Program-made: the position numbers and the translations under genes | NCBI GenBank assembly: GCA_910585045.1 | Contig: CAJUCD010000001.1 | Location: 167,033 to 231,032 of the forward strand | Reading direction: 5' to 3' | From: an uncultured Bacilli bacterium | GTDB lineage: Bacteria > Bacillota_I > Bacilli_A > RF39 > UBA660 | DNA: 64,000 bases | The notes under the pieces: model-generated | Seen by the model: only the letters and a program-made list of their open reading frames with translations | Databases searched by the model: none | Told to the model about the DNA's origin: nothing | Shown: positions 42,495 through 50,361 of the stretch, in pieces | Numbering within the stretch: the stretch's first letter is position 1 | Layout: each line of letters begins with the position of its first letter

Positions 42495-43988
42495 TTAGTT
42501 TAAAAGTGATTTTGTATCAAGCATTTCTTCTGGTAAGGCAATATCCATATATTCTAGAATAGTTGGAGCGACGTTTGTTAAGTCGCCTCCTTTTTTTAAG
42601 CTGATATTTAAGTCAGTTATAATAAAAGGAACTTTACTAGTTGTATGAGTAGTAATAGGATTATTAAATTCATCTATCATAATATCCGCATTTCCATGGT
42701 CAGCAAGGATAATCATTGTATAGAAGTTCTCTTCTGCCACTTCAAATAATCTTTGGAGACATACATCAACCATTGTAACTGCTTTTAATGTAGCATCAAT
42801 ATTTCCAGTATGTCCAACCATATCAGGATTTGCAAAATTAACAAAAATAAAGTCTGTGTCTTTTTCCATAGCATTTATGGCTTTTTTTGTAACTTCTGCA
42901 GCACTCATTTCAGGTTTTAAGTCGTATGTTTCTACTTTAGGTGATGGTACAAGAACTTTTTCACATTTTTCAATTTTGCCATTATACATTCCATCAAAGA
43001 AATAAGTTACATGTGCATATTTTTCAGTTTCTGCAATTCGTGCTTGAGTAAGCCCTAAAGTACTTATATATCTTCCGAGTGTATTTGTTACATCTATATC
43101 TTCTAAGAAATTTGTTGTTGAACATTCTTTATCAATTGGGAAGAAACTATAAATTTTTATATTTTTAAATTTGTAGTTAGGAAATTCTTCAAATTCATTA
43201 TTGAATGTTTTAATAATTTGTTTTGCTCTATCACTACGATAATTCATCCATAAAATGATATCACCATCTTTAATTGTTCCTTCAGGATTTATAACTACAG
43301 GATATAGAAATTCGTCAGTTAAATTCTTTTTATATAATGATAAAATACCATTAGTAGCAGTTTTAGCTTTAATACCTATTCCTTTAGTAATTAAATCATA
43401 ATAAATTTTGGTACGATCGTAGTTTGTGTCTCTATCCATTGCATAATATCTACCACAAAGAGTTGCAATGTCAGCAGATTCATCATTAGCAATCTTTTCT
43501 TCTAATTCTTTAACAAAATTAATACCAGCATTTACTTTAGTATCTCTGCCATCTGTTATTAAGTGAAAATGGATATTTTTAGCATTGTTTTCTTTTAATA
43601 AATCATATAATTTGAAAAAATGCTCAACATTAGAATGAACTTTGCCATCACTAAATAATCCCATAATATGAATGGTTTTATTTTTAGCTTCTGTTAAAAA
43701 ATCATTGAATAAAGCATTGTCAGAATTATTGTTTTTTAAAAATTCTGTAATACGTGGTCCATGTTGGTTTATTTTTCGCCCTGCACCAATTGTCATGTGA
43801 CCAATTTCACTATTGCCAAATTCACCAGGATTAAGTCCTACATATTCTTCAGATGCCTCTAAAGTTGTATGGGGATAAGTTTCCCATAATCTATCAAAAT
43901 TTTTAGTTTCTGCCATTTTAATGGCATTTCCATATTCTTCTTCACGATAGCCAAAGCCATCAAGAACAACTGTCAAAACTTTGCGCAT
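42495..43988 (-). CDS. gpmI: cofactor-independent phosphoglycerate mutase
   Basis: About 497 residues of the alkaline-phosphatase superfamily: LTVVLDGFGYREEEYGN (metal site), NSEIGHMTIGAGR with the catalytic Ser, GRYYAMDRDTNYDRT, and ILADHGNADIM near the C-terminus. It interconverts 3- and 2-phosphoglycerate using Mn2+. The ATG at 43988, after AAAGGTG, is preferred over 43997. With pgk and tpiA, it completes a glycolytic set on this strand, interrupted by spo0A. Confidence 0.94.
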   Translation of the reverse strand: MRKVLTVVLDGFGYREEEYGNAIKMAETKNFDRLWETYPHTTLEASEEYVGLNPGEFGNSEIGHMTIGAGRKINQHGPRITEFLKNNNSDNALFNDFLTEAKNKTIHIMGLFSDGKVHSNVEHFFKLYDLLKENNAKNIHFHLITDGRDTKVNAGINFVKELEEKIANDESADIATLCGRYYAMDRDTNYDRTKIYYDLITKGIGIKAKTATNGILSLYKKNLTDEFLYPVVINPEGTIKDGDIILWMNYRSDRAKQIIKTFNNEFEEFPNYKFKNIKIYSFFPIDKECSTTNFLEDIDVTNTLGRYISTLGLTQARIAETEKYAHVTYFFDGMYNGKIEKCEKVLVPSPKVETYDLKPEMSAAEVTKKAINAMEKDTDFIFVNFANPDMVGHTGNIDATLKAVTMVDVCLQRLFEVAEENFYTMIILADHGNADIMIDEFNNPITTHTTSKVPFIITDLNISLKKGGDLTNVAPTILEYMDIALPEEMLDTKSLLN

Positions 43989-44054
43989 AAATTTCACCTT
44001 TTTCCTTTTAAGATAATAACATAATTTTCTAAAAAATACAAATATTCTTCAAAA

Positions 44055-44076
44055 TTAAAAAAGGCCATAGCCTTTT
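44055..44076 (-). terminator. intrinsic terminator of spo0A
   Basis: Stem AAAAGGC / GCCTTTT with a CATA loop, just past the spo0A stop. Confidence 0.75.
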
Positions 44077-44848
44077 AAATTGTTAAAAGTTTTTTATCAA
44101 ATCGTAGACGATCGGCGATTGTTGCGATAAATTCTGAATTTGTTGGTTTAGCTCGATCAAATGCGACACTATTACCAAAAATTTCTTCCATTAAGTCATA
44201 ATCTCCTCTAGTCCAACTTACTTCAATAGCATGTCTAATTGCTCTTTCAACTCTTGATGCTGTAGTTGAATATCTAATTGCAACTTCTGGATATATTTCT
44301 TTTGTTATACCACTATATGCATCATTATTTTTGTAGAATAGAAACACACTTTCTCTAATATATGTATAGCCTTTAATATGACTTGGAATTCCTAATTGGT
44401 GTAATAATTTACTTATTGCGACATGGACTATACGTTCATTATCATTTAGTTCTGCAACTTTGTTAAATTCTTTGTTACCTAGCTCTAGAATTCTAGTTTC
44501 AAGCGCTAACATACTAAATGGTTTTAACATATAATAGCTAACTCCATAATTATTAGTCATATTAATAGTATATTCCTTTTTATAACTAGTAATAACAATA
44601 GTTTTTTTCTTTATATTTTGTTCTTGCATCTTTTGTAATATTGTTAATCCATCTATATCAGGGAGGATTAAGTCCATTACTATGATATCGAATTCATATT
44701 TGTGATTTAGGATATAATCTAAAGCAACATTTCCATTTTCGATAGTTTTTACTACTTTGATTACTGCGTGACTACTAAATTGTTTCTCTATTCTAGCAGT
44801 GATATTTTGGTTATTGTCTACTACTAAAACTCTTGTTACGTTTTCCAT
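44075..44848 (-). CDS. spo0A: sporulation master regulator Spo0A
   Basis: 257 residues: receiver domain with Asp59 (VMDLILPDIDG) and Thr/Lys switch residues (VITSYK, YMLKPFS), then the Spo0A DNA-binding domain: ATRVERAIRHAIEVSW is close to the Spo0A recognition region (here TASRVERAIRHAIEVSWTRG). It activates or represses stationary-phase genes via 0A boxes. Two TGTCGAA sites upstream of its own promoter suggest autoregulation. Its presence shows the organism is genetically a sporeformer. Confidence 0.96.
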   Translation of the reverse strand: MENVTRVLVVDNNQNITARIEKQFSSHAVIKVVKTIENGNVALDYILNHKYEFDIIVMDLILPDIDGLTILQKMQEQNIKKKTIVITSYKKEYTINMTNNYGVSYYMLKPFSMLALETRILELGNKEFNKVAELNDNERIVHVAISKLLHQLGIPSHIKGYTYIRESVFLFYKNNDAYSGITKEIYPEVAIRYSTTASRVERAIRHAIEVSWTRGDYDLMEEIFGNSVAFDRAKPTNSEFIATIADRLRFDKKLLTI

Positions 44849-44894
44849 TTTTTTCTCCTTTATTTAGTTACCTAATTTTACTACACGCAAAATT

Positions 44895-44970
44895 ATTATA
44901 GCATAACTGATATGTTAAGTGAAGTAAATGTTTTGTCTAGTTGTGTAAAATAGTGTCGAACCATGTCGAA
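44895..44970 (-). promoter_or_regulatory. spo0A promoter with two upstream 0A boxes
   Basis: Minus strand: TTCACT (44923-44918), 17 bp, TATAAT (44900-44895). Upstream are two direct 0A-box cores, written TGTCGAA on the plus strand at 44954-44960 and 44964-44970, exactly 10 bp apart, about 70-80 bp before the transcript start. Confidence 0.65.
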
Positions 44971-45043
44971 GTGTGAAAACACATGTTATTTTACGTCAAA
45001 TTTGTAAGATTTTTTTCTATTTAAATAAAAAAATATGTAATTT

Positions 45044-45772
45044 CTACATATTTTCTAGAATATTGTTTAAATTTGTTATATCAAGGCAAGCATTGCCAAT
45101 AATAAATCCATCAAGACATTTTATTTTATTGAAAGATTTGATGTTTTCAGAGTTTATGTTACCGCCATAAATAACTTTTATAGAGCCATGATAATAGTTA
45201 TCGATTAGATTTTTAATAAAATAAATCTTTTTTTCAATATCTTTAAAATCTAAATTGCTTTTTCCACCAATCATGTATGTAGGTTCATAAGCAATAATTA
45301 TATTTTCAAATTCATTAGTAGGTATTTTGTTTAAAATACGAGCAATTTGTCTTTCTAAAACTTGATATTCAACTTTTCTTAATAGCTCTTCTTTAGATTC
45401 ACCAATACAGTATATAACTTTAATTTTGTTGTTCAAAGCGGCTTTAATTTTAGTAATTATTTCAAATTCATTTTCTTTATAATATTTTCTTCTTTCATGA
45501 TGGCCGATAATGCAGTATTTAATATCTAAACTTTTTAATTGTTTTAATGAATAATCTCCTGTTAAATTAAGCTCTTCATTTAAAGGAATATCTTGAATAC
45601 ATAGTGGAAATTGTAGTTCTTTAAACATAGGAAGGTAAATACTTGTAGGAGCAAGTATTAATTCTGTTTTATTACAGCTTATATTTAGTAAACTGTTTTT
45701 ATATTCTATTATTTCAGAATATGTTTTATGAGCTTTTAAGTTACAAATCAAGTATTTCAATATTATCACCAT
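45044..45772 (-). CDS. tpiA: triosephosphate isomerase, divergent
   Basis: About 242 residues of TIM-barrel type. The active-site residues are in place: Lys in ICNLKAH (usually GNWKMN), His in IIGHHERRKYY (usually GHSERR) and Glu in IIAYEPTYMIGG (usually AYEPxWAIG); the phosphate loop reads VIYGGNI (usually YGGSV). The signature Ser of GHSERR and of YGGSV and the Trp of loop 6 are replaced, so kinetics may be altered. It overlaps the pgk stop by about 32 bases. TTG at 45760 is an alternative start. Confidence 0.85.
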   Translation of the reverse strand: MVIILKYLICNLKAHKTYSEIIEYKNSLLNISCNKTELILAPTSIYLPMFKELQFPLCIQDIPLNEELNLTGDYSLKQLKSLDIKYCIIGHHERRKYYKENEFEIITKIKAALNNKIKVIYCIGESKEELLRKVEYQVLERQIARILNKIPTNEFENIIIAYEPTYMIGGKSNLDFKDIEKKIYFIKNLIDNYYHGSIKVIYGGNINSENIKSFNKIKCLDGFIIGNACLDITNLNNILENM

Positions 45773-46949
45773 CACTTATTGCATCAATGCCAGGTAGTGA
45801 ACCTTTGGCAATGTATTCTAAAGTAGCTCCTCCACCACTAGAAATATATTTAAAATCATTTTTATATCCTAAGATATTTAAAGCTGAAATAGTATCGCCA
45901 CCACCTAAAATAACTTTTCCAGAACATTTTTTTAAAGCTTCATATATTTCTACAGAACCATTTTTAAAAGCAGTTTCTTCATATACTCCAACTGTTCCAT
46001 TAATAAAAATAGTTTTGCTATTGTTTATAATAGCACTATATTTAGCTATGGTTTTAATGCCAATATCTTTTATAACATCATTAGTTTCTATTTGGTTAAT
46101 ATTTCTAACATTTGGCTTGTGATTGTAGGTAGTTTCTACAATAGCATCAAGTGGAAAAGCAAATTTATTTTTATATTCAAGCATTAATTTTTTTAATTCA
46201 TTTAAAGTGTCAGGGTTTTCAGTTTTTAAAGATTCACCAACTGGTAAGCCTAATGCGTATAAAAAAGAATTAGCGATTCCTCCACTTAATAATAAATGAT
46301 CACATTTAGGTAATAAGCTTTTAATAATAGCTAGTTTGTCATTAACTTTAGCTCCCCCCATAATAACAGTAAAAGGGGTTTCCGGATTTTTGATAGTACC
46401 ATCAAGCATATTTATTTCGTCTTCTACAAGAAATCCAATACAACTTGGTAAATATGCAGCTATACCTACAACAGACGTATGGGCACGGTGAGCACTTGCA
46501 AAAGCATCCATAACAAATATTTCGCCTAAAGAGGCAATGTGTTTGGCAATATTTTCATCTAATTTGCTTTCTTTTGGTTCAGGTATATCTAAAAAACGAG
46601 TATTTTCTAAAAGAAGTATTTCGCCAGGTAAAAGACTTAATGCCATATTTTTTGTTTCTTCACTTAATATATCTTTGGCAAACTTAATAGGTCTATTTAA
46701 TAACCTTTCTAAAGTATTTTTAACTGGCTCTAGAGTGTTTTTAATTTTATCTTCTTCATTTTTGATGCGTCCTAGATGACTTATTATGATAATTTTGCAT
46801 TGTTCTTGTAATAAATAGTTTATTGTTTTTAAACTTTTAAGAAGTTTTGTCTCATCTAAAACATTGCCATTTACAATTGGCACATTAAAATCACAACGTA
46901 AGATTATGCGTTTGTTTTTGACATACATATTTCCTAGTGTTTGTTTCAT
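45741..46949 (-). CDS. pgk: phosphoglycerate kinase
   Basis: 402 residues. N-domain substrate residues RCDFNVPI and SHLGRI; ENTRF; VMDAFASAHRAHTSV; the hinge and nucleotide-binding domain with MGGAKVNDKL, INGTVGVYEE and ILGGGDTISAL. It catalyses 1,3-bisphosphoglycerate + ADP to 3-phosphoglycerate + ATP. Several usually strict signatures are altered (GTVGV for GPMGV, GGDTI for GGDSA), as in the neighbouring tpiA. pgk and tpiA overlap, forming one operon. Confidence 0.92.
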   Translation of the reverse strand: MKQTLGNMYVKNKRIILRCDFNVPIVNGNVLDETKLLKSLKTINYLLQEQCKIIIISHLGRIKNEEDKIKNTLEPVKNTLERLLNRPIKFAKDILSEETKNMALSLLPGEILLLENTRFLDIPEPKESKLDENIAKHIASLGEIFVMDAFASAHRAHTSVVGIAAYLPSCIGFLVEDEINMLDGTIKNPETPFTVIMGGAKVNDKLAIIKSLLPKCDHLLLSGGIANSFLYALGLPVGESLKTENPDTLNELKKLMLEYKNKFAFPLDAIVETTYNHKPNVRNINQIETNDVIKDIGIKTIAKYSAIINNSKTIFINGTVGVYEETAFKNGSVEIYEALKKCSGKVILGGGDTISALNILGYKNDFKYISSGGGATLEYIAKGSLPGIDAISDGDNIEILDL

Positions 46950-47024
46950 ATGAATCCCTCTTTTATCTTATATATATTATAACTTTAATTTTTATTTTGT
47001 GCAAGTAGACATAATTCATGAATA

Positions 47025-47052
47025 AATATTTTTTTATAGCTCTTCATATAAT
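47025..47052 (+). promoter_or_regulatory. candidate sigma-E (mother-cell) promoter of spoIID
   Basis: AATATT, 14 bp, CATATAAT fits the known SigE pattern (ATATT / 14 / CATACAnT). It is 18 bp before the ATG of spoIID, a SigE target in B. subtilis. Confidence 0.6.
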
Positions 47053-47070
47053 TAGATAAACGGAGGATAT

Positions 47071-48039
47071 ATGAATAGATTACTGAGTTTAATAGTAGTT
47101 GTTTTGCTACCTGTTGCAGTATTTATGGAAAATAATAAAGAAGATGTAATGGTTAATAATGAAGTTTTAGAGATGAAAACTTTAGAAATTCCTATACTTA
47201 ATCAAGAAAGTAATACTGATGTAAAAGAAGATAAAATAGCTAAAGTGTTAATTAGTAATAATAAAGATAAGAGTGATCCTTTTTATATGGATTTGGAAGA
47301 ATATGTTATTGGAGTAGTAGCTGGGGAAATGCCTGCTTCTTTTAATATGGAAGCTTTAAAAGCTCAAGCTATAGCGTCAAGAACTTTCGCAATGTATAAA
47401 ATGACAAATGTAAAAAATTATGTACTTAGTACAACAATTAATGACCAAGTTTATTTAACTTTAGAGCAAATGCACAGTAAATGGGGGAGTGATTTTGATT
47501 ATTATTATGAAAGAGTTAAAGCAGCTGTTTTAGAAACAAGCGGGCAGGTTTTAACATATAATGGAGATATTATTACTTCTTATTATTTTGCTATATCTAA
47601 TGGTTATACAGAACCTGCAAGTACAGTTTTTAATGAAACAAGAGATTATTTGGTTAGTGTAGAATCATTATGGGATAAAGAGTATCAATCTTATAGTTCT
47701 TCAAAAACTATTTCAAAGAATACGTTTTGTACTAAACTTAATATAGCTTGTGATAGAATAGAAATTAGTAATATTAATAGAAGTAATACAAATTATGTAA
47801 GGGATATTACTATTAATGGTAAGAAATTTACTGGGATAGAAGTATTTAATAAATTAGCATTGAAATCAACAGATTTTACGATAACTCAAGATGGCGAAAA
47901 TATTATTATTAAAACGTTAGGTTTTGGTCATGGAGTAGGAATGAGTCAGTATGGAGCTCAAAGTATGGCTAATCTAGGCTATAGTTATGAAAATATTTTA
48001 AAACATTATTATAAAAATACAGAAATTTCAGAGATTTAA
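47071..48039 (+). CDS. spoIID: stage II sporulation protein D, lytic transglycosylase
   Basis: 322 residues: N-terminal signal segment (about 4-18), SpoIID domain with MDLEEYVIGVVAGEMPASFN (catalytic Glu), EALKAQAIASRTFAMYK, and the C-terminal GFGHGVGMSQYGAQ. SpoIID degrades peptidoglycan glycan strands during engulfment with SpoIIM/SpoIIP. It is followed by spoIIQ as in B. subtilis. RBS CGGAGGAT. Confidence 0.95.
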   Translation: MNRLLSLIVVVLLPVAVFMENNKEDVMVNNEVLEMKTLEIPILNQESNTDVKEDKIAKVLISNNKDKSDPFYMDLEEYVIGVVAGEMPASFNMEALKAQAIASRTFAMYKMTNVKNYVLSTTINDQVYLTLEQMHSKWGSDFDYYYERVKAAVLETSGQVLTYNGDIITSYYFAISNGYTEPASTVFNETRDYLVSVESLWDKEYQSYSSSKTISKNTFCTKLNIACDRIEISNINRSNTNYVRDITINGKKFTGIEVFNKLALKSTDFTITQDGENIIIKTLGFGHGVGMSQYGAQSMANLGYSYENILKHYYKNTEISEI

Positions 48040-48067
48040 GTATAAATTTAAAATTCTTGCTCACAAT
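48040..48067 (+). promoter_or_regulatory. possible sigma-F promoter of spoIIQ
   Basis: GTATA, 14 bp, GCTCACAAT resembles the SigF pattern (GyATA / 15-16 / GGnnAnAnT). spoIIQ is SigF-dependent in B. subtilis. One -10 base and the spacing deviate. Confidence 0.3.
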
Positions 48068-48090
48068 ATTTTTAGAAAGGTGAGTAAGTT

Positions 48091-48723
48091 ATGAAACAAA
48101 GAAAACTAAAAGGTTATGTATTACCAACTCTATATGTAGGATTATTAATGCTTATTTTTGGAACAGTAAGCTTAGTTAGTACTTTAATGAAAAGTAATCC
48201 AACTTATTTATATTCAATAGGCGTTCTTAGAAATACAGTGGATAAACCAGTTGTTAATATTGACGGCTCTATTTCTGAGGGGATTGTTAAGCCTTATACT
48301 AGTGAAAGTGTTACTATAGATAAGTATTTTTATGATGTTAAAGCTAGCCAAGAAATTCAAGAGAAAGCCTTAATATATTTTGAAAATACTTATATGAAAA
48401 ATACGGGAGTTTTATATAAGGCTGAAGAAAAGTTTGATGTTGTAACAGTATTAGATGGAACAATATTAAATATTAAGAAAGATGAAACCTTAGGTAATGT
48501 TGTTGAGGTGGAACATAACACTAATTTGAGAACAGTTTATTATAGTTTGGATGAAATATCAGTTAAAGTTGGAGATGTTTTAAGTCAAGGAGAATTAATT
48601 GGCAAAAGTGGTGAAAATAAACTGGGAGATTCCAAAAATTATTTATTATTTGAAGTATATTATAATGGTGCATTAGTTAATCCAGAAGAGTTTTATAACA
48701 TGGATGTATCTACATTACAATAG
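48091..48723 (+). CDS. spoIIQ: SpoIIQ, engulfment M23-like protein with degenerate active site
   Basis: 210 residues: one N-terminal membrane helix (about 8-33), a linker, then a LytM/M23 fold (about 120-200) with VVTVLDGTILNIKKDETLGN and GELIGKSGENKLGD. The HxH metal motif is replaced (LLFEVYYNG instead of HLHFEI), as in B. subtilis SpoIIQ, which binds SpoIIIAH rather than cutting peptidoglycan. Position after spoIID supports the call. RBS GAAAGGTGAG. Confidence 0.85.
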   Translation: MKQRKLKGYVLPTLYVGLLMLIFGTVSLVSTLMKSNPTYLYSIGVLRNTVDKPVVNIDGSISEGIVKPYTSESVTIDKYFYDVKASQEIQEKALIYFENTYMKNTGVLYKAEEKFDVVTVLDGTILNIKKDETLGNVVEVEHNTNLRTVYYSLDEISVKVGDVLSQGELIGKSGENKLGDSKNYLLFEVYYNGALVNPEEFYNMDVSTLQ

Positions 48724-48730
48724 TATAAAA

Positions 48731-48769
48731 AACTATCCTTTAAAATATAATTTATGGGGTGGTTTTTTT
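48731..48769 (+). terminator. terminator/attenuator overlapping the spoIIID start
   Basis: AACTATCC pairs with GGGTGGTT (two G-T pairs), 18-nt loop, then seven T. Its 3' arm contains the spoIIID Shine-Dalgarno (GGGGTGG), so forming it both ends spoIIQ transcripts and hides the spoIIID start site. Confidence 0.55.
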
Positions 48770-49004
48770 GTGCAATATTATTGAGGAAGCTAACTTTATA
48801 TTAGATTCTAATCTAACAATTAGAGAAGCAGCAAAAAAATTAGGAGTATCTAAGTCGTCTTTGCACCGACATATGAGTAAATATTTAATAAATATTGATT
48901 ATGATCTTTATTTGAAGATTAAAAATGTTTTTTTGGAACATAATAAAATTAGACATATAAATGGTGGTTTGGCTACAAGACAGAAATATTTATTAAAGGA
49001 ATGA
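48768..49004 (+). CDS. spoIIID: SpoIIID sporulation DNA-binding regulator
   Basis: 78 residues. HTH LTIREAAKKLGVSKSSLHRHMSKYL and the typical tail HNKIRHINGGLATRQKYLLK match SpoIIID, the mother-cell regulator under SigE. The start is TTG at 48768, 5 bp after GGGGTGG; a GTG at 48759 lies within that RBS. It is slightly shorter than the 93-residue B. subtilis protein. The next gene begins 4 bp after its stop. Confidence 0.93.
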   Translation: MCNIIEEANFILDSNLTIREAAKKLGVSKSSLHRHMSKYLINIDYDLYLKIKNVFLEHNKIRHINGGLATRQKYLLKE

Positions 49005-49008
49005 TATT

Positions 49009-49578
49009 ATGAAAGAGATGACTTTGTTTTTTGTAGATGATTTTTTAAATATTGTTTATAAAGATAGGGTTATTCAAAATAAGTTGAAAGATATTATTAG
49101 TAAAGGTTATATTGTAGACAGAAGTAGATTTGTAGAAGAATTTTTAAAGATTATTAAAAAAGAAAAAATTAAAGGTAAGCTTTTTGGTGATAATATAAAT
49201 ATTGTTTGTAACTCTTATTTTAGTAGTAGCTATATATTTTTTTTAGAAACTATTTTTTTAGATTTTGGTTTTATACATGTTAATTTTGTAGATATAAAGG
49301 ATTTGCTTCCAGAGAGTAATGCAACATATATTGAAATAAATGAAGAGTATATGGTTATTAATTTGGATAAAGGAGTATATTTAGACTTAGAGTATTTTAA
49401 AGATATACCACAGATATTAGAATATTTTAAAGCGTATTTTAAAGAAGATGTAGTCTTGTTTGGAACTAATAAAAATATTGCTCAAATAAAGATGAAGAAT
49501 AAATTTTTATACCATTTGGAAAACTCTGCAACTTATATTAACGAGAGTTTACTTAAAGTAAAAAAATATGGTGCCTAA
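49009..49578 (+). CDS. hypothetical protein in the spoIIID operon
   Basis: 189 residues, no membrane segment: MKEMTLFFVDDFLNIVYKDR at the start, an alpha/beta centre with 'KGKLFGDNINIVCNSYFSSS', and a C-terminal helical half. I do not recognise it. It is 4 bp after spoIIID, so probably under the same control. In B. subtilis an mreB-like gene (mbl) follows spoIIID; this protein lacks actin motifs. Its terminal codons form part of the terminator. Confidence 0.5.
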   Translation: MKEMTLFFVDDFLNIVYKDRVIQNKLKDIISKGYIVDRSRFVEEFLKIIKKEKIKGKLFGDNINIVCNSYFSSSYIFFLETIFLDFGFIHVNFVDIKDLLPESNATYIEINEEYMVINLDKGVYLDLEYFKDIPQILEYFKAYFKEDVVLFGTNKNIAQIKMKNKFLYHLENSATYINESLLKVKKYGA

Positions 49579-49592
49579 CGTCATATTTTTTT
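49561..49592 (+). terminator. intrinsic terminator
   Basis: Stem AAAAAATATG / CATATTTTTT with an 11-nt loop, eight T, within the end of the 49009 gene. Confidence 0.7.
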
Positions 49593-49620
49593 TGACATTA
49601 TTAGAAAATTAGGCTATAAT
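49592..49620 (+). promoter_or_regulatory. consensus sigma-A promoter of agrAC
   Basis: TTGACA, 17 bp, TATAAT, both hexamers perfect. It overlaps the previous terminator's T-run. Confidence 0.85.
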
Positions 49621-49659
49621 TACTTATAGTAAACTTGAGTTAGGTATGGAGTTGGTAGA

Positions 49660-50361
49660 GTGGTTAGAGTTGTCGTAGTAGATGATGATAAAGAAGAACT
49701 TGAGCATATTAAAGATTTGCTTGATGAGGTTGTTAAAGAGGAAAAAGAAGTTGTTACTTTTACGAGACTTACGGATAGATTAAAGAAAGAAATTCAGAAT
49801 ACTGATTTAAGAAAAATATATGTATTAGATATAGAAATTGGCCATAAAGTAAGTGGAATTAGTATAGCTAAGCTTATTAGAGATGTTGATTGGGAAAGTG
49901 AAATTATTTTTATAACTAATCATGATAAGATGTTTGAAAGTGTTCATAGAACAGTTTATGAAGTATTTGATTTTATTGAAAAATTTCATGAATTTGATAA
50001 AAGATTTAAAAAAGATATACAAACAATTTTAAAGAGAAACTTTGATAATAAAATGTTTGTATATAAAACAAATAATATAGAACTAAATCTTTATTATAAA
50101 TCTATTCTTTATATTTATAGAGATACAGCAGAAAGAAAATTAGTTATTGTAACAGATTCTAATAAATATATGATAGGTCTTAGTATAAAAGAGATTATTC
50201 CTTATTTAGATTATAGGTTTGTAAAATGCTATAAATCATGTATTGTAAATACTGCTAGAGTACAAGAAAAGAATTATAAAGATGGTTATTTTACACTGGA
50301 TAATGGTGAGAAAGTTTATATGCTTTCTAAAAAGTGTAAAAAGGATTTGGAAAATGACTGA
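49660..50361 (+). CDS. agrA: AgrA-like LytTR response regulator
   Basis: 233 residues: a receiver with DDDK at 8-11 and phospho-acceptor Asp57 (KIYVLDIEIG), then a LytTR DNA-binding domain (about 135-230) starting NIELNLYYKSILYIYRDT. It binds direct repeats upstream of agrB in known systems. Start GTG at 49660, 8 bp after GGAG. It overlaps agrC by 8 bases and comes before it, the reverse of the S. aureus order, in which agrC precedes agrA. Confidence 0.9.
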   Translation: MVRVVVVDDDKEELEHIKDLLDEVVKEEKEVVTFTRLTDRLKKEIQNTDLRKIYVLDIEIGHKVSGISIAKLIRDVDWESEIIFITNHDKMFESVHRTVYEVFDFIEKFHEFDKRFKKDIQTILKRNFDNKMFVYKTNNIELNLYYKSILYIYRDTAERKLVIVTDSNKYMIGLSIKEIIPYLDYRFVKCYKSCIVNTARVQEKNYKDGYFTLDNGEKVYMLSKKCKKDLEND

